This document shows, one piece after another, positions 23,740 to 32,101 of a stretch of DNA of 35,871 nt; the stretch's first letter is position 1; the number at the start of each line of letters is the position of its first letter. Both the position numbers and the translations under genes were made by a program. The notes under the pieces are model-generated. The model was not told the origin of the DNA. It ran no database searches and saw nothing but the letters and a program-made list of their open reading frames with translations. Source of the DNA: Hyphomicrobiales bacterium (GTDB lineage: Bacteria; Pseudomonadota; Alphaproteobacteria; Rhizobiales; Xanthobacteraceae); assembly GCA_021730985.1 (NCBI GenBank), contig JAKFYI010000033.1, forward strand, positions 1 through 35,871. The letters are read 5' to 3'.

Positions 23740-24121
23740 ACCCCATCCACCCGAGGGCGTTTTCATGAGACGCATGCGAGCGGGATGGGGTGCGGCGCCT
23801 GCGGGCGATGCCTCGTCAGCATCGCTCCCGGGAGGCCTCGGGACCCCGCCCTACCGGCACTACGACCGGTGTGCAGGGAGCCTGCTGGACGGCCCAGCCC
23901 GATCGGTTGGGTTCGCAAGCGCGGCCCGAGAGCCAGTGCGGACAAGCGTAACGCCCCGCACGAAAACGCCGCGGTGAAGCGCCGAGTGGCGCGCCGGCTG
24001 GCGTCATCAGCCGGCGGTCCCTCCCGCTGGAGGGACCGGCCCAGCCGCAAGGCGGGCCCGGGGTGCGGCGATCCGCACCAGCGCCGGTCGGCGCTTCACC
24101 CCCTCGGACTTTTTCCGGGGG
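23740..24121 (+). ncRNA. Candidate structured RNA: array of consecutive hairpins
   Basis: There is no recognisable protein family between 23740 and 24180. From 23979 onward seven hairpins follow each other with zero to three bases between them: 23979-23992 (GCGCC/GGCGC), 23993-24015 (GCCGGCTG/CAGCCGGC), 24016-24037 (GGTCCCTCC/GGAGGGACC), 24038-24058 (GCAA loop of the GNRA type, one bulged A), 24062-24079 (GGTGCGG/CCGCACC), 24080-24095 (AGCGCC/GGCGCT) and 24099-24121 (CCCCC/GGGGG). Earlier hairpins lie at 23805-23825, 23873-23885 and 23936-23961. A sigma70-like promoter points into it. It could instead be a short mRNA: GAGGG lies before an ATG at 23765 that opens a 70-codon frame. No U-tract terminator is seen, so the 3-prime end is a guess. 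Confidence 0.4.
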
Positions 24122-24224
24122 CCGAAAAGGGAAATCCTCGGACGCATGCCGCCGCGAGAAGGAGAAGCCGTGTTTCCGATTGATCGAATTCCCGCAACAC
24201 ACTCGGTGTCGTTTCCACCCTCGG

Positions 24225-24311
24225 TGTCGTTCCCGCGAAAGCGGGAACCCAGTACGCACAGTCCTCTCGATAGAGCGTGATTACTGGAACCCCGCTTTCG
24301 CGGGGATGACA
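24225..24311. repeat. Paired-palindrome intergenic repeat type B, copy 5
   Basis: TTCCCGCGAAAGCGGGAA with CCCAGTA on the left, TTACTGG with CCCCGCTTTCGCGGGG on the right. A shorter extra CGGTGTCGTTTCC lies immediately before it. It separates the hairpin-rich stretch from the aldehyde dehydrogenase gene. The 138 bases from here to the start codon show no feature I can name. Confidence 0.8.
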
Positions 24312-24449
24312 GCCGGAGGTTGGGGCGACAGGCAGAGATCAGAATGACGGGGAGAGAGTGGCGCGCAAAGGTGCACAAATGCTAGCGTCCGCGCCGAGGA
24401 ACCAATCCCAAGCAACCGATCCCAAGAAACCAAAGTCACGAGGGTGCCC

Positions 24450-25880
24450 ATGTATTCAGAGCTCGGCCTTTATATCGACGGCGCGTGGAAGAAGACCGGC
24501 GGCGGCGGCAAGTCGGAAGAGGTCATCAATCCGGCCACCGAGAAGCCGCTGGCGAGCCTGCCGCACGCCAACAAGGCCGATCTCGACGCAGCCCTCGAAG
24601 CCGCCAAGAAGGGCTTTGCGGCCTGGAAGTCCACCTCGGCCTACGACCGCTGCAAGATCATGGCGAAGGCCGCGAACCTGATGCGCGACCGCCACGACGC
24701 CATGGCGAAGATCATGGTGATGGAGCAGGGCAAGTCCTACGCCGAAGCGCGCGGCGAAATCCTGGTGTCGGCCGACATCATCGACTGGTACGCCGAGGAA
24801 GGCCGCCGCTCGTATGGCCGTATCGTGCCGGGCCGCGGCAAGGGCATCCGCCAGCTTGTCATGCAGGAACCGATCGGCGTCGTTGCAGCGTTCACGCCGT
24901 GGAATTTTCCGATCCTGACGCCGGCCCGCAAGATCGGCGGCGCGCTCGCCGCCGGCTGCTCGCTCATCCTCAAGGCGTCGGAAGAGACGCCCGGCGCCTG
25001 CGTCGAAATGGTGAAGTGCTTCGCCGACGCAGGTCTTCCGGCGGGTGTGCTGAACCTGGTGTTCGGCGTGCCGTCGGAGGTGTCCGAGCATCTGTTGTCG
25101 AAGGACGCGGTGCGGAAAATCTCGTTCACCGGCTCGATCGGGGTCGGCAAGCATCTGGCGCAGCTCGCCGCCAAGGGCATGAAGCGCACCACCATGGAGC
25201 TCGGCGGCCATTCGCCGGTGGTGGTGTTCGGCGATGCCGACCCGGAGAAGGCGGCCGACACCATCGCCGCGTTCAAGTACCGCAACGCCGGTCAGGTCTG
25301 CATCTCGCCGACCCGGTTCTACGTGCAGGAGGACGTGTACAAGCGCTTCCTCGCGCGCTTCACCGAATACGCCAACGGCATCAAGCTCGGCGACGGCCTG
25401 GAGAAAGGCACCACCATGGGCCCGCTCGCCAATGCGCGCCGTCTCGACGCGATGGACAGCTTCGTTGCCGACGCCAAGGACCGCGGCGGCAAGATCGTCA
25501 CTGGCGGCAAGCGGCGCGGCAACCAGGGCTATTTCTACGAGCCGACCGTCATCACCGACGTGCCGGACGACTCCAAGATCATGACCCAGGAGCCGTTCGG
25601 ACCTCTTGCTCCGATTGTCACCTTCAAGACCTTCGACGAGGTGGTGCAGCGCGCCAACTCGCTGGAGTTCGGGCTCGCGGCCTACGCCTTCACCACCTCG
25701 GCCTCGACCGCGGCGGCCATTGGCGATGCCATCGAATCAGGCATGGTGGGCGTCAACTCGATCGCGATCTCGACGCCGGAGACGCCGTTCGGCGGCGTCA
25801 AGGAGTCGGGTCACGGCAGCGAGGGCGGCACCGAGGGTCTGAGCGCGTATCTCGTCACCAAGTTCATTTCGCAAGGCTAG
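24450..25880 (+). CDS. NAD(P)-dependent aldehyde dehydrogenase (succinate-semialdehyde dehydrogenase-like)
   Basis: This is a 476-residue cytoplasmic enzyme of the ALDH superfamily, oxidising an aldehyde to its acid. PWNFP (150-154) and FTGS (226-229) are cofactor-binding segments. The general base is Glu250 in MELGGHSP and the nucleophile is Cys284 in GQVCISPTRFYV. The PFGGVKESGHGSEGG ending and overall length match the succinate-semialdehyde dehydrogenase branch, but ring-cleavage aldehydes are equally possible substrates here. I chose the ATG at 24450, with GAGGG upstream; a GTG two codons earlier is in frame. It is followed by a small basic protein and a Rieske ferredoxin on the same strand. 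Confidence 0.92.
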   Translation: MYSELGLYIDGAWKKTGGGGKSEEVINPATEKPLASLPHANKADLDAALEAAKKGFAAWKSTSAYDRCKIMAKAANLMRDRHDAMAKIMVMEQGKSYAEARGEILVSADIIDWYAEEGRRSYGRIVPGRGKGIRQLVMQEPIGVVAAFTPWNFPILTPARKIGGALAAGCSLILKASEETPGACVEMVKCFADAGLPAGVLNLVFGVPSEVSEHLLSKDAVRKISFTGSIGVGKHLAQLAAKGMKRTTMELGGHSPVVVFGDADPEKAADTIAAFKYRNAGQVCISPTRFYVQEDVYKRFLARFTEYANGIKLGDGLEKGTTMGPLANARRLDAMDSFVADAKDRGGKIVTGGKRRGNQGYFYEPTVITDVPDDSKIMTQEPFGPLAPIVTFKTFDEVVQRANSLEFGLAAYAFTTSASTAAAIGDAIESGMVGVNSIAISTPETPFGGVKESGHGSEGGTEGLSAYLVTKFISQG

Positions 25881-25921
25881 GACGGCGGAACGCGCCGTTC
25901 GCCACAACGCAGGAGGCACAG

Positions 25922-26050
25922 ATGGCCAGTCGCGAGCAGAAGGGCAACAAAGAGAAGAAGAAGCCGAAGTCGGACAAGAACAAGAAGCAGAAGGGCGCGC
26001 CGTTCGGCGGCAAGGCGCCGGCGCCCGGCAGCGGCCCGACCGGCCGCTAG
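25922..26050 (+). CDS. Small lysine-rich protein, function unknown
   Basis: This 42-residue protein has a strong ribosome binding site (AGGAGG) seven bases before the ATG. The first 26 residues are very basic (MASREQKGNKEKKKPKSDKN, then KKQKG), and the tail is rich in Gly, Pro and Ala. It has no signal peptide or membrane segment. I believe similar short basic proteins are widespread in proteobacteria without known function, though I cannot verify this here. Such proteins may bind nucleic acid, but nothing here shows it. It lies between the aldehyde dehydrogenase and Rieske ferredoxin genes and is probably co-transcribed with them. Confidence 0.75.
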   Translation: MASREQKGNKEKKKPKSDKNKKQKGAPFGGKAPAPGSGPTGR

Positions 26051-26126
26051 GTTTCAGGTTTTGATATCGCGGGTGCGCGGCCCTTGGGCCGCCACCCTCG
26101 GCGTTTGTGCGGAGCTTCAGGAATTT

Positions 26127-26450
26127 ATGGCTGAAACGATCGTCTGCCCGGCCTCGGATATCCCGGAAAACGCGGTGAAGAGCTACGAGGTCGGCACCGT
26201 CACGCTCGCCGTCTACAACATCGGCGGCGAGTTCTTCGCCACCGACAACGAATGCACCCACGGTGCCGCGAGCCTCGCCGACGGCATTCTCGAAGACGAC
26301 GTGATCGAGTGCACGCTGCACTTCGGCGCGTTCAACGTGAAGACCGGAGCCGCGGTGTCGGCGCCGTGCTTCGTGCCGCTGCGGACCTACAAGGTCGCGG
26401 TGCGCGACGGCCAGGTGGTGGTGGACCTGGATAAGTCGGCGGATGAGTAG
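26127..26450 (+). CDS. Rieske [2Fe-2S] ferredoxin of a ring-hydroxylating dioxygenase system
   Basis: This is a 107-residue soluble electron carrier. The cluster ligands are in CTHGAA (Cys43, His45) and CTLHFGAF (Cys62, His65). The segments LADGILEDDVIECTLH and GAAVSAPCFVPLRTYKV match ferredoxins such as those of naphthalene and biphenyl dioxygenases, which pass electrons from a reductase to the oxygenase. The likely partner is the alpha/beta oxygenase at 30163-31970, although two other genes lie between. No reductase gene is present in the window. The start is the ATG at 26127; the open frame extends back to 26061 without a better start. Confidence 0.9.
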   Translation: MAETIVCPASDIPENAVKSYEVGTVTLAVYNIGGEFFATDNECTHGAASLADGILEDDVIECTLHFGAFNVKTGAAVSAPCFVPLRTYKVAVRDGQVVVDLDKSADE

Positions 26451-26468
26451 CGGCGCGGCATTGTAGGT

Positions 26469-26510
26469 CTCCTGTCATGGGTCTCGCTGCGCTCGCCCGG
26501 GACACGGGAG
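26469..26510. terminator. Imperfect hairpin between convergent genes
   Basis: CTCCTGTC at the left pairs with GACACGGGAG at the right with small mismatches, and inside these GGGT can pair with GCCC. It lies between the convergent Rieske ferredoxin and molybdenum hydroxylase genes and could end both transcripts. There is no clear T-run. Confidence 0.4.
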
Positions 26511-26515
26511 CGGAG

Positions 26516-28849
26516 CTAGGCGCCCGCCGCCTCCTGGCACGCGCGCCACAGCTTCTCCGACGTGGCCGGCATCTGGATTTTCTTGCTGGCTTCGCCCGGG
26601 ATGGCATCGGCGATCGCGTTCATCACCGCGGCGATCGCGGCCGTGGTGCCGGCCTCGCCCGCGCCCTTGACGCCGAGCGGGTTGGTGGTCGCCGGCACCG
26701 GGCAGAAGCCCTCCCTGAACATCGGCAGATCGTGCGCGCGCGGCATCGCGTAGTCCATGAACGAGCCGGACACGAGCTGGCCGCCCTCGTCGTACACGGT
26801 GTTCTCCATGATCGCTTGGCCGATCCCCATGGTGCAGGCGCCGTGGGTCTGGCCCTCGACGATGGTGTGGTCGAGCACGTTGCCGCAATCGTCCACCGCG
26901 CTGTAGCTCGCGACAATGAGCTTGCCGGTTTGCGGATCGATCTCCACCTCGGCGACGTGGCAGCCGTTCGGGAAGGTGAGCGGCGTCTCGGTCTGCAGCT
27001 TGGTGTCGAGGCTCTCCGCGATCTCGCCCTTCTTCTTCATCTCGGAGGCCTTCGCCGCCGTATCGAACAGCGAAATCTTGCGGTCGGTGCCGACCACGTT
27101 GAAGGCGCCGTTCTTGTATTCGATGTCGCTCTCGCCGGCTTCCAGCGTGGCCGCCGCGACCTTCTTGCCCTTGGCGAGCACCGCCTCGATGGTCTTCACC
27201 ATCGAATGGCCGACCGTCATCGCCGAGCGCGAGCCGACCGAGGCGTAGCCGGCCACTTCGTGGCGGCTGTCGCCGTGGTGATGCTTGATCATGTTCATGT
27301 CGATGCCGAGCCGTTCCGACACCAGCCTCGGGAAGATCGTGGCGTGGCCCTGGCCGGTGGACTGCACGTTGAGCGTGAGGTCGAGCGTGTTGCCGCCCGG
27401 GAAGCCCATCATCAGGCCCTCGATCGGCGCGCCGCCGGAATGCTCCAGCACAAAGCAGACGCCGAGCCCGCGCAGCAGGCCCTTCTTCTTCGAGTCCTTC
27501 TTGCGCGCCTTGAAGCCTTCGACGTCGGCAAGCGCCAGGCCCTGATCGATCACGGCTGCGAAGTCGCCGGAATCGTAAGTGGTGCCAACTGCGGTCTTGT
27601 ACGGCATGGCCTTCTTCGAGATCAGGTTCTTCTTGCGCAGCCTGACCGGATCGATGCCGGTGATGCGCGCCGCCTCATCGACCACGCGCTCGATGCAGTA
27701 GCTCGCCTCCGGCCGGCCGGCGCCGCGATAGGGTGCGGTGACCACGGTGTTGGTGAACACGCAGCGGGTCTGCGCGTCGACCAGCTTGATGTCGTACATG
27801 CCGGGAAGGCAGCGCATCATGTTGATGGTCTGGATGTTGGCGCCGACCGCGCCGATGTAGGCGCCCATCGACCCGATGTGGCGGATGCGCAGCGCCAGGA
27901 ATTTGCCCTTCTCGTCGAGCGCGAGTTCGACGTCGCTGTAGGCGTCGCGGGCGTGGTTGTCGGTGAGGAAGGCTTCGGAGCGGCCGCACATCCAGTACAC
28001 CGGGCGGCCGATCTTCTTCGCCGCCGCAAGGATCGCGATGTATTCCGGATAAGGCCCGGTCTTGAGGCCGAACGCGCCACCGACCTCCTCGGTGGTGACT
28101 CGGATCTTGTCGTTGCCGATCTTCAGCACCGCCGCCATCGAGTCGCGCATGGCGCGCGCGCCCTGCGAGCAGACCCGCAGGTTGAGCAGGTCGGCCGCCT
28201 TGTCGTAGCTCGCGGTGGCGCCACGCGGCTCCATCGAGGCGACGTTCAGCCGGTTGTGGAACAGCGAAACCTTGGCGACATGCTTGGCCGAGGCGAACAC
28301 CTGCTCGACCGCCTTGGCGTTGGCCTCCGGGTCAGGGTGAAGACCTGCCCAATCGACCGCGATGTTGCCCGGCGCGTCGGCGTGCACTTGCGGCGCGCCC
28401 TTTTGGACCGCGGCCTTGCAATCGACCACCGGCTCGCGCGTCTCATAATCGACGGCGACGGCTTCCGCGCCGTCCATCGCGGCGGCGAGCGTCTCGCCGA
28501 TCACCACGGCCACGGCCTCGCCGATATGATTGACGCGGTCATGCGCCAGCGACGGCCGGAACGGCATGACCAGCTTGGCGCCGCCGCGGCCGGGCAGCGG
28601 CGGATGCTGCGAAATGCTGCCATGAAAGTCCTGGAGGTCGGCGCCGGTCAGCACCGCGACCACGCCCTTCACCGCCTTGGCCGCGCTGGTGTCGATCGAC
28701 TTGATGTCGGCCGCGGCGTGAGGCGAGCGCACGAACGCCGCATGGGTTTGCCCCGGCAGCGGAGCGTCCGACATGTAGCGGCCTTGGCCGCGGAGGAACT
28801 GCTCGTCCTCGATACGGATCGTGCGCGTGTGGCTGGTCTTCGTGTCCAT
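26516..28849 (-). CDS. Xanthine dehydrogenase-family molybdenum hydroxylase, large subunit (CoxL/aldehyde oxidase type)
   Basis: This 777-residue protein is the molybdopterin-binding subunit of a molybdenum hydroxylase, which inserts a water-derived oxygen into aromatic heterocycles or aldehydes. The N-terminal segment DEQFLRGQGRYMSDAPLPGQ starts the small aldehyde-oxidase domain. APYRGAGRPEASYCIERV is in the position of the active-site loop. The catalytic glutamate is Glu732 in KGAGEAGTTAAI. The usual partner genes for the FAD subunit and the [2Fe-2S] subunit are missing from the window. It is divergent from the Gfo/Idh gene with only 72 bases between starts and convergent with the Rieske ferredoxin. 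The MoeA pair at 51-3145 could supply its cofactor. Confidence 0.92.
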   Translation of the reverse strand: MDTKTSHTRTIRIEDEQFLRGQGRYMSDAPLPGQTHAAFVRSPHAAADIKSIDTSAAKAVKGVVAVLTGADLQDFHGSISQHPPLPGRGGAKLVMPFRPSLAHDRVNHIGEAVAVVIGETLAAAMDGAEAVAVDYETREPVVDCKAAVQKGAPQVHADAPGNIAVDWAGLHPDPEANAKAVEQVFASAKHVAKVSLFHNRLNVASMEPRGATASYDKAADLLNLRVCSQGARAMRDSMAAVLKIGNDKIRVTTEEVGGAFGLKTGPYPEYIAILAAAKKIGRPVYWMCGRSEAFLTDNHARDAYSDVELALDEKGKFLALRIRHIGSMGAYIGAVGANIQTINMMRCLPGMYDIKLVDAQTRCVFTNTVVTAPYRGAGRPEASYCIERVVDEAARITGIDPVRLRKKNLISKKAMPYKTAVGTTYDSGDFAAVIDQGLALADVEGFKARKKDSKKKGLLRGLGVCFVLEHSGGAPIEGLMMGFPGGNTLDLTLNVQSTGQGHATIFPRLVSERLGIDMNMIKHHHGDSRHEVAGYASVGSRSAMTVGHSMVKTIEAVLAKGKKVAAATLEAGESDIEYKNGAFNVVGTDRKISLFDTAAKASEMKKKGEIAESLDTKLQTETPLTFPNGCHVAEVEIDPQTGKLIVASYSAVDDCGNVLDHTIVEGQTHGACTMGIGQAIMENTVYDEGGQLVSGSFMDYAMPRAHDLPMFREGFCPVPATTNPLGVKGAGEAGTTAAIAAVMNAIADAIPGEASKKIQMPATSEKLWRACQEAAGA

Positions 28850-28921
28850 GTCGGCTAGGGCTTTCGAGGGATGGCGGTTAAGGTGCGGACGGAAAAGTAC
28901 CGGCCAAGGCGCGTTCCTGCA

Positions 28922-30118
28922 ATGACCCAAACCCCTGACAAATCGACGCCAATCGGGCTTGGCGTCTGCGGTCTGGGCATGGCGGGGGCCGTCATGGTTC
29001 AGGCCGCGGCGGCCCACCAGGGCTACGCGCTGCGGGCCGCTGCCGACCCGCATCCCGGGCCCCGCGCGGCCTTCGCCCGCGACTTCAATGCCAGCGCCTA
29101 TGCCGACATGAAGGAGCTTGCCGCCGACCCGGCTGTCGAGGTCGTCTACATCGCCACGCCGCACCAGTTCCACGCGCCGCACGCCATCATGGCGGCCGAG
29201 CACGGCAAGCACATCATCCTCGAAAAGCCGATGGCGCTGACGCTCGCCGACTGCGACGCCATCCTCGCGGCGGTGGAGCGCAACAAGGTGCAGCTCATCA
29301 TCGGTCACACCCATGCGTTCGATCCGGCGGTGCGGGCGATGCGCGGGATGATCGCCGGCGGCGAACTGGGCCGGCTCGGCATGATCAACAGCTTCAACTA
29401 CACCACCTATCTCTACCGGCCGCGCCGCCCGGAGGAGCTGGACACATCGAAGGGCGGCGGCATTCTTTTCAACCAGGTGCCGCACCAGATCGACACGGTT
29501 CGTCTGCTGGCCGGCGGCATGGTGAAGAGCGTGCGTGCCCAGGCCAATGTGCTCGATCCCACGCGTCCGACCGAGGCGGGCTGCATCGCCTTCCTGCAGT
29601 TCGAGAACGGTGTTGCCGCATCGCTGGTCTATGGCGGCTACGACTACTTCGATACCGACGAATGGCATTTCGGCATCGGGGAGCGCGGCGCACCGAAGCC
29701 GCTGTCGCATGGCGCGTCGCGCCGCGCTCTCGCGGCGGCCCAGGAGGAGGCTGGGCTGCGGACCAAGACGCAGGCCTACGGCGCCAGCAGGCCGGATATG
29801 CCGCCGAGCCAGCCGCATTTCGGCCTGACCATCGTCACCTGCGCCGGCGGCGAGATGCGCCCGTCGAAGGACGGCGTGCTGGTCTATGGCCGCGTGGGCT
29901 TGCGCGAAATTGCGCTGCCCAAGAGCGCCGGCATGCCCGGACGCCGGGAGGTTCTCGACGATATGGCCGCGGCGATCCGCACCGGCAGAAAGCCCGTGCA
30001 CGACGGCCGCTGGGGCAAGGCCACCGTCGAGGTTGCGCTGGCGATCCAGCGCTCGTCGCGCGAGGGCCGCGAGATCGCGCTGGAACACCAGGTGGCGGTG
30101 GACGATTCCGCGCGCTAG
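28922..30118 (+). CDS. Gfo/Idh/MocA-family NAD(P)-dependent oxidoreductase
   Basis: This is a 398-residue cytoplasmic dehydrogenase. GVCGLGMAGAVMVQAA is the dinucleotide-binding loop, VVYIATPHQFHAPHA and LEKPMAL are the family motifs, and the C-terminal half is the substrate-binding alpha/beta domain (NQVPHQIDTVRLLAGG). The family includes sugar dehydrogenases and phthalate 4,5-cis-dihydrodiol dehydrogenase. Because a ring-hydroxylating dioxygenase follows 44 bases downstream on the same strand, dihydrodiol oxidation is the most attractive role, though inferred. I chose the ATG at 28922; the frame is open upstream to 28871 with weaker starts. Confidence 0.9.
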   Translation: MTQTPDKSTPIGLGVCGLGMAGAVMVQAAAAHQGYALRAAADPHPGPRAAFARDFNASAYADMKELAADPAVEVVYIATPHQFHAPHAIMAAEHGKHIILEKPMALTLADCDAILAAVERNKVQLIIGHTHAFDPAVRAMRGMIAGGELGRLGMINSFNYTTYLYRPRRPEELDTSKGGGILFNQVPHQIDTVRLLAGGMVKSVRAQANVLDPTRPTEAGCIAFLQFENGVAASLVYGGYDYFDTDEWHFGIGERGAPKPLSHGASRRALAAAQEEAGLRTKTQAYGASRPDMPPSQPHFGLTIVTCAGGEMRPSKDGVLVYGRVGLREIALPKSAGMPGRREVLDDMAAAIRTGRKPVHDGRWGKATVEVALAIQRSSREGREIALEHQVAVDDSAR

Positions 30119-30162
30119 ATGTAGAGAAAGCTCGAAATCCCGGCCCTCCGCTGGAGCCCCAA

Positions 30163-31470
30163 ATGATCGCCAATAGCAACGGAAACGGCCACACGAACGG
30201 CAACGGCCGGTTCGTCGTCGAGGACAACGAGAATCTCAGCTTTTCCGTCAACCGCAAGGTTTTCGTGTCCGACGACGTGCTGGAGGCCGAGCACCGCGCG
30301 ATCTTCGACACCTGCTGGATCTATGTCGGCCACGCGTCGGAGTTGAAGCAGCCGAACGATTTCCGCACCCGCAACGTTGCCGGCCGTCCGATGATCTTCT
30401 GCCGCGACCGCCAGGGCAACGTGCGCGCGCTGATCAATTCATGCCGGCATCGCGGCGCGCTGGTCTGCCGCGAGCGCGAGGGCAACGCGCGGCAGTTCTA
30501 CTGCATCTATCACGGCTGGTCGTACAACACCGACGGCACGCTGAAGGGGATTCCTGGCGACGAGGCCTATCCGCCGGGCTTCGACAAGCAAGCTAAGGGT
30601 CTCGTCCCGGTGCCCCGGCTCGAGCACTACAAGGATTTCTATTTCGCGAGCTTCGACAAGAACGCGCCGGACTTGGCGACCTATCTGGCCGGCGCCAAGG
30701 ATTACATCGATCTGGTGGTCGATCAGTCGCCGTCCGGCCGCATGGAAATCATTTCCGGCGTGCAGGAATACGACATCAAGGCGAACTGGAAGCTGCTGGT
30801 CGAGAACAGCGTCGACGACTATCACCTCGTCACCACGCATTCGACCTGGCTCAACTACATGCGCAACTCCGGCGTCAACATCACGCCGGCCAAAGGGCAC
30901 ATGCTGCCGACCAAGGGCTTCGGCAAGGACTTGGGCAACGGGCACCTCACCACCGACAATCCGAACTACCGCGGCCGCCCGGTGGCGAAGTGGATTTCCG
31001 TCTATGGCGAGGAGGCGAAAGCCGACATCGACGCGATCCGCAAGGAACTGGTCGAGCGGCTGGGCGAGGCGAGGGCGGCCCGCGTCGCCGACACCAACCG
31101 CAATCTCTGCATCTTCCCCAATCTCGTCATCAACGACGGCTCGTCGGTGACGGTGCGAAATTTCTTCCCGGTGGCGCCCGGCCACATGAAGGTGATCGCA
31201 TGGGCGATGGGCCCGGTCGAGGAGACCGAGGCGCAGCGCGCGCGGCGGCTGCACGCGTTCTTGACCTTCTACGGCCCCGGCGGTTTTGCCACGCCGGACG
31301 ACGTGGCGGCGCTGGAATTGGCGCAGCAGGGCTTCGCCGCCTGGCGCGAGGTGCCGTGGTCTGATCTTTCTCGTGGCATGGGAAGCAGCCAGGAGCAGCT
31401 TGCGACCGACGAGGGCCATCTGCGCGTGTTCTGGCGCAAGTGGAGCGAACTGGTGGAGGCGCGGCAATGA
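30163..31470 (+). CDS. Aromatic ring-hydroxylating dioxygenase, alpha (large) subunit
   Basis: This is a 435-residue catalytic subunit. The Rieske cluster is in CRHRGALVCRE (Cys94, His96) and FYCIYHGW (Cys114, His117). The mononuclear iron site follows in ENSVDDYHLVTTH, with Asp218 as the likely bridging residue and His221 and His226 as ligands; the third ligand is expected in GFATPDDVAALE. This layout is typical of benzoate, naphthalene and biphenyl-type dioxygenases. The N-terminus has an odd Asn/Gly-rich stretch (NSNGNGHTNGNG). It overlaps the beta-subunit gene as ATGA. The substrate is unknown; an aromatic acid is likely from context. Confidence 0.94.
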   Translation: MIANSNGNGHTNGNGRFVVEDNENLSFSVNRKVFVSDDVLEAEHRAIFDTCWIYVGHASELKQPNDFRTRNVAGRPMIFCRDRQGNVRALINSCRHRGALVCREREGNARQFYCIYHGWSYNTDGTLKGIPGDEAYPPGFDKQAKGLVPVPRLEHYKDFYFASFDKNAPDLATYLAGAKDYIDLVVDQSPSGRMEIISGVQEYDIKANWKLLVENSVDDYHLVTTHSTWLNYMRNSGVNITPAKGHMLPTKGFGKDLGNGHLTTDNPNYRGRPVAKWISVYGEEAKADIDAIRKELVERLGEARAARVADTNRNLCIFPNLVINDGSSVTVRNFFPVAPGHMKVIAWAMGPVEETEAQRARRLHAFLTFYGPGGFATPDDVAALELAQQGFAAWREVPWSDLSRGMGSSQEQLATDEGHLRVFWRKWSELVEARQ

Positions 31471-31970
31471 ACGCGCCGGTGACGCCTGGCGCTGTAACGC
31501 GTGGCGAGATCGAGGACTTCCTCTATCACGAGGCGGACTTGCTGGACCGCTGGAAGCTTGACGACTGGCTCAAGCTTCTCACCGACGACGCGTCGTACTA
31601 CGTGCCGCCGAACGACAAGCCCGATGCCGATCACCGCTATACGCTGTTCACCGTGGCAGACGACATCGTCCGGCTGCGCGAGCGCATCATCCGGCTGAAA
31701 GACCCGAACTGCCACGCCGAGTTTCCGCCGTCGCGGACGCGGCGGATGATTTCGAACGTGCGGATCGACGGCATCGACGGCGATCTGGTCGAGGTCAGCG
31801 CCAATTTCGCGATTTTCCGACATCGCCGTAACGAGCCGGTGCGTCAGTTCGTCGGCCGTTATCGCCACAAGCTCAAACTCACCGACGAGGGGCTGAAGTT
31901 TTACGAGCGCCGCGCCATTCTGGACGCGGAGGAATTGGGGCCGATGGGATCGGTGAGTTTCTTGCTGTGA
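31467..31970 (+). CDS. Aromatic ring-hydroxylating dioxygenase, beta (small) subunit
   Basis: This 167-residue protein has the cystatin-like fold of dioxygenase small subunits, which stabilise the alpha3beta3 enzyme. EIEDFLYHEADLLDRWKL followed by DDWLKLLTDDASYYVP is the standard N-terminal segment, and SRTRRMISNVRI is the following conserved strand. The ATG overlaps the stop of the alpha gene by four bases, so both are made together. A type B repeat follows, separating it from the amidohydrolase gene. Confidence 0.93.
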   Translation: MNAPVTPGAVTRGEIEDFLYHEADLLDRWKLDDWLKLLTDDASYYVPPNDKPDADHRYTLFTVADDIVRLRERIIRLKDPNCHAEFPPSRTRRMISNVRIDGIDGDLVEVSANFAIFRHRRNEPVRQFVGRYRHKLKLTDEGLKFYERRAILDAEELGPMGSVSFLL

Positions 31971-31988
31971 GCCTGCCATAGGGCAGGC

Positions 31989-32061
31989 TGTCATGCCCGC
32001 GAAAGCGGGCATCCAGTACGCCCGGTGATTACTGGATCGCCCGCTTTCGCGGGCGATGACA
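31989..32061. repeat. Paired-palindrome intergenic repeat type B, copy 6
   Basis: GCCCGCGAAAGCGGGC with ATCCAGTA, then TACTGGAT with CGCCCGCTTTCGCGGGCG, bounded by TGTCAT and ATGACA. It is the shortest copy, at 73 bases. Confidence 0.85.
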
Positions 32062-32101
32062 TTCAGAGAAGATGACATCCAAAAACGTCTAGGGGAGTGC
32101 A

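Noticed and set aside
23643..24449. Possible insertion-sequence remnant in the gene-free stretch
   Set aside because: I see no transposase fragment in any frame and no target-site duplication or long terminal inverted repeats. The hairpins are internal and serial.
26477..28858. Long plus-strand frame opposite the molybdenum hydroxylase gene
   Set aside because: The minus strand encodes clear hydroxylase motifs. The plus frame is typical antisense translation of GC-rich DNA.
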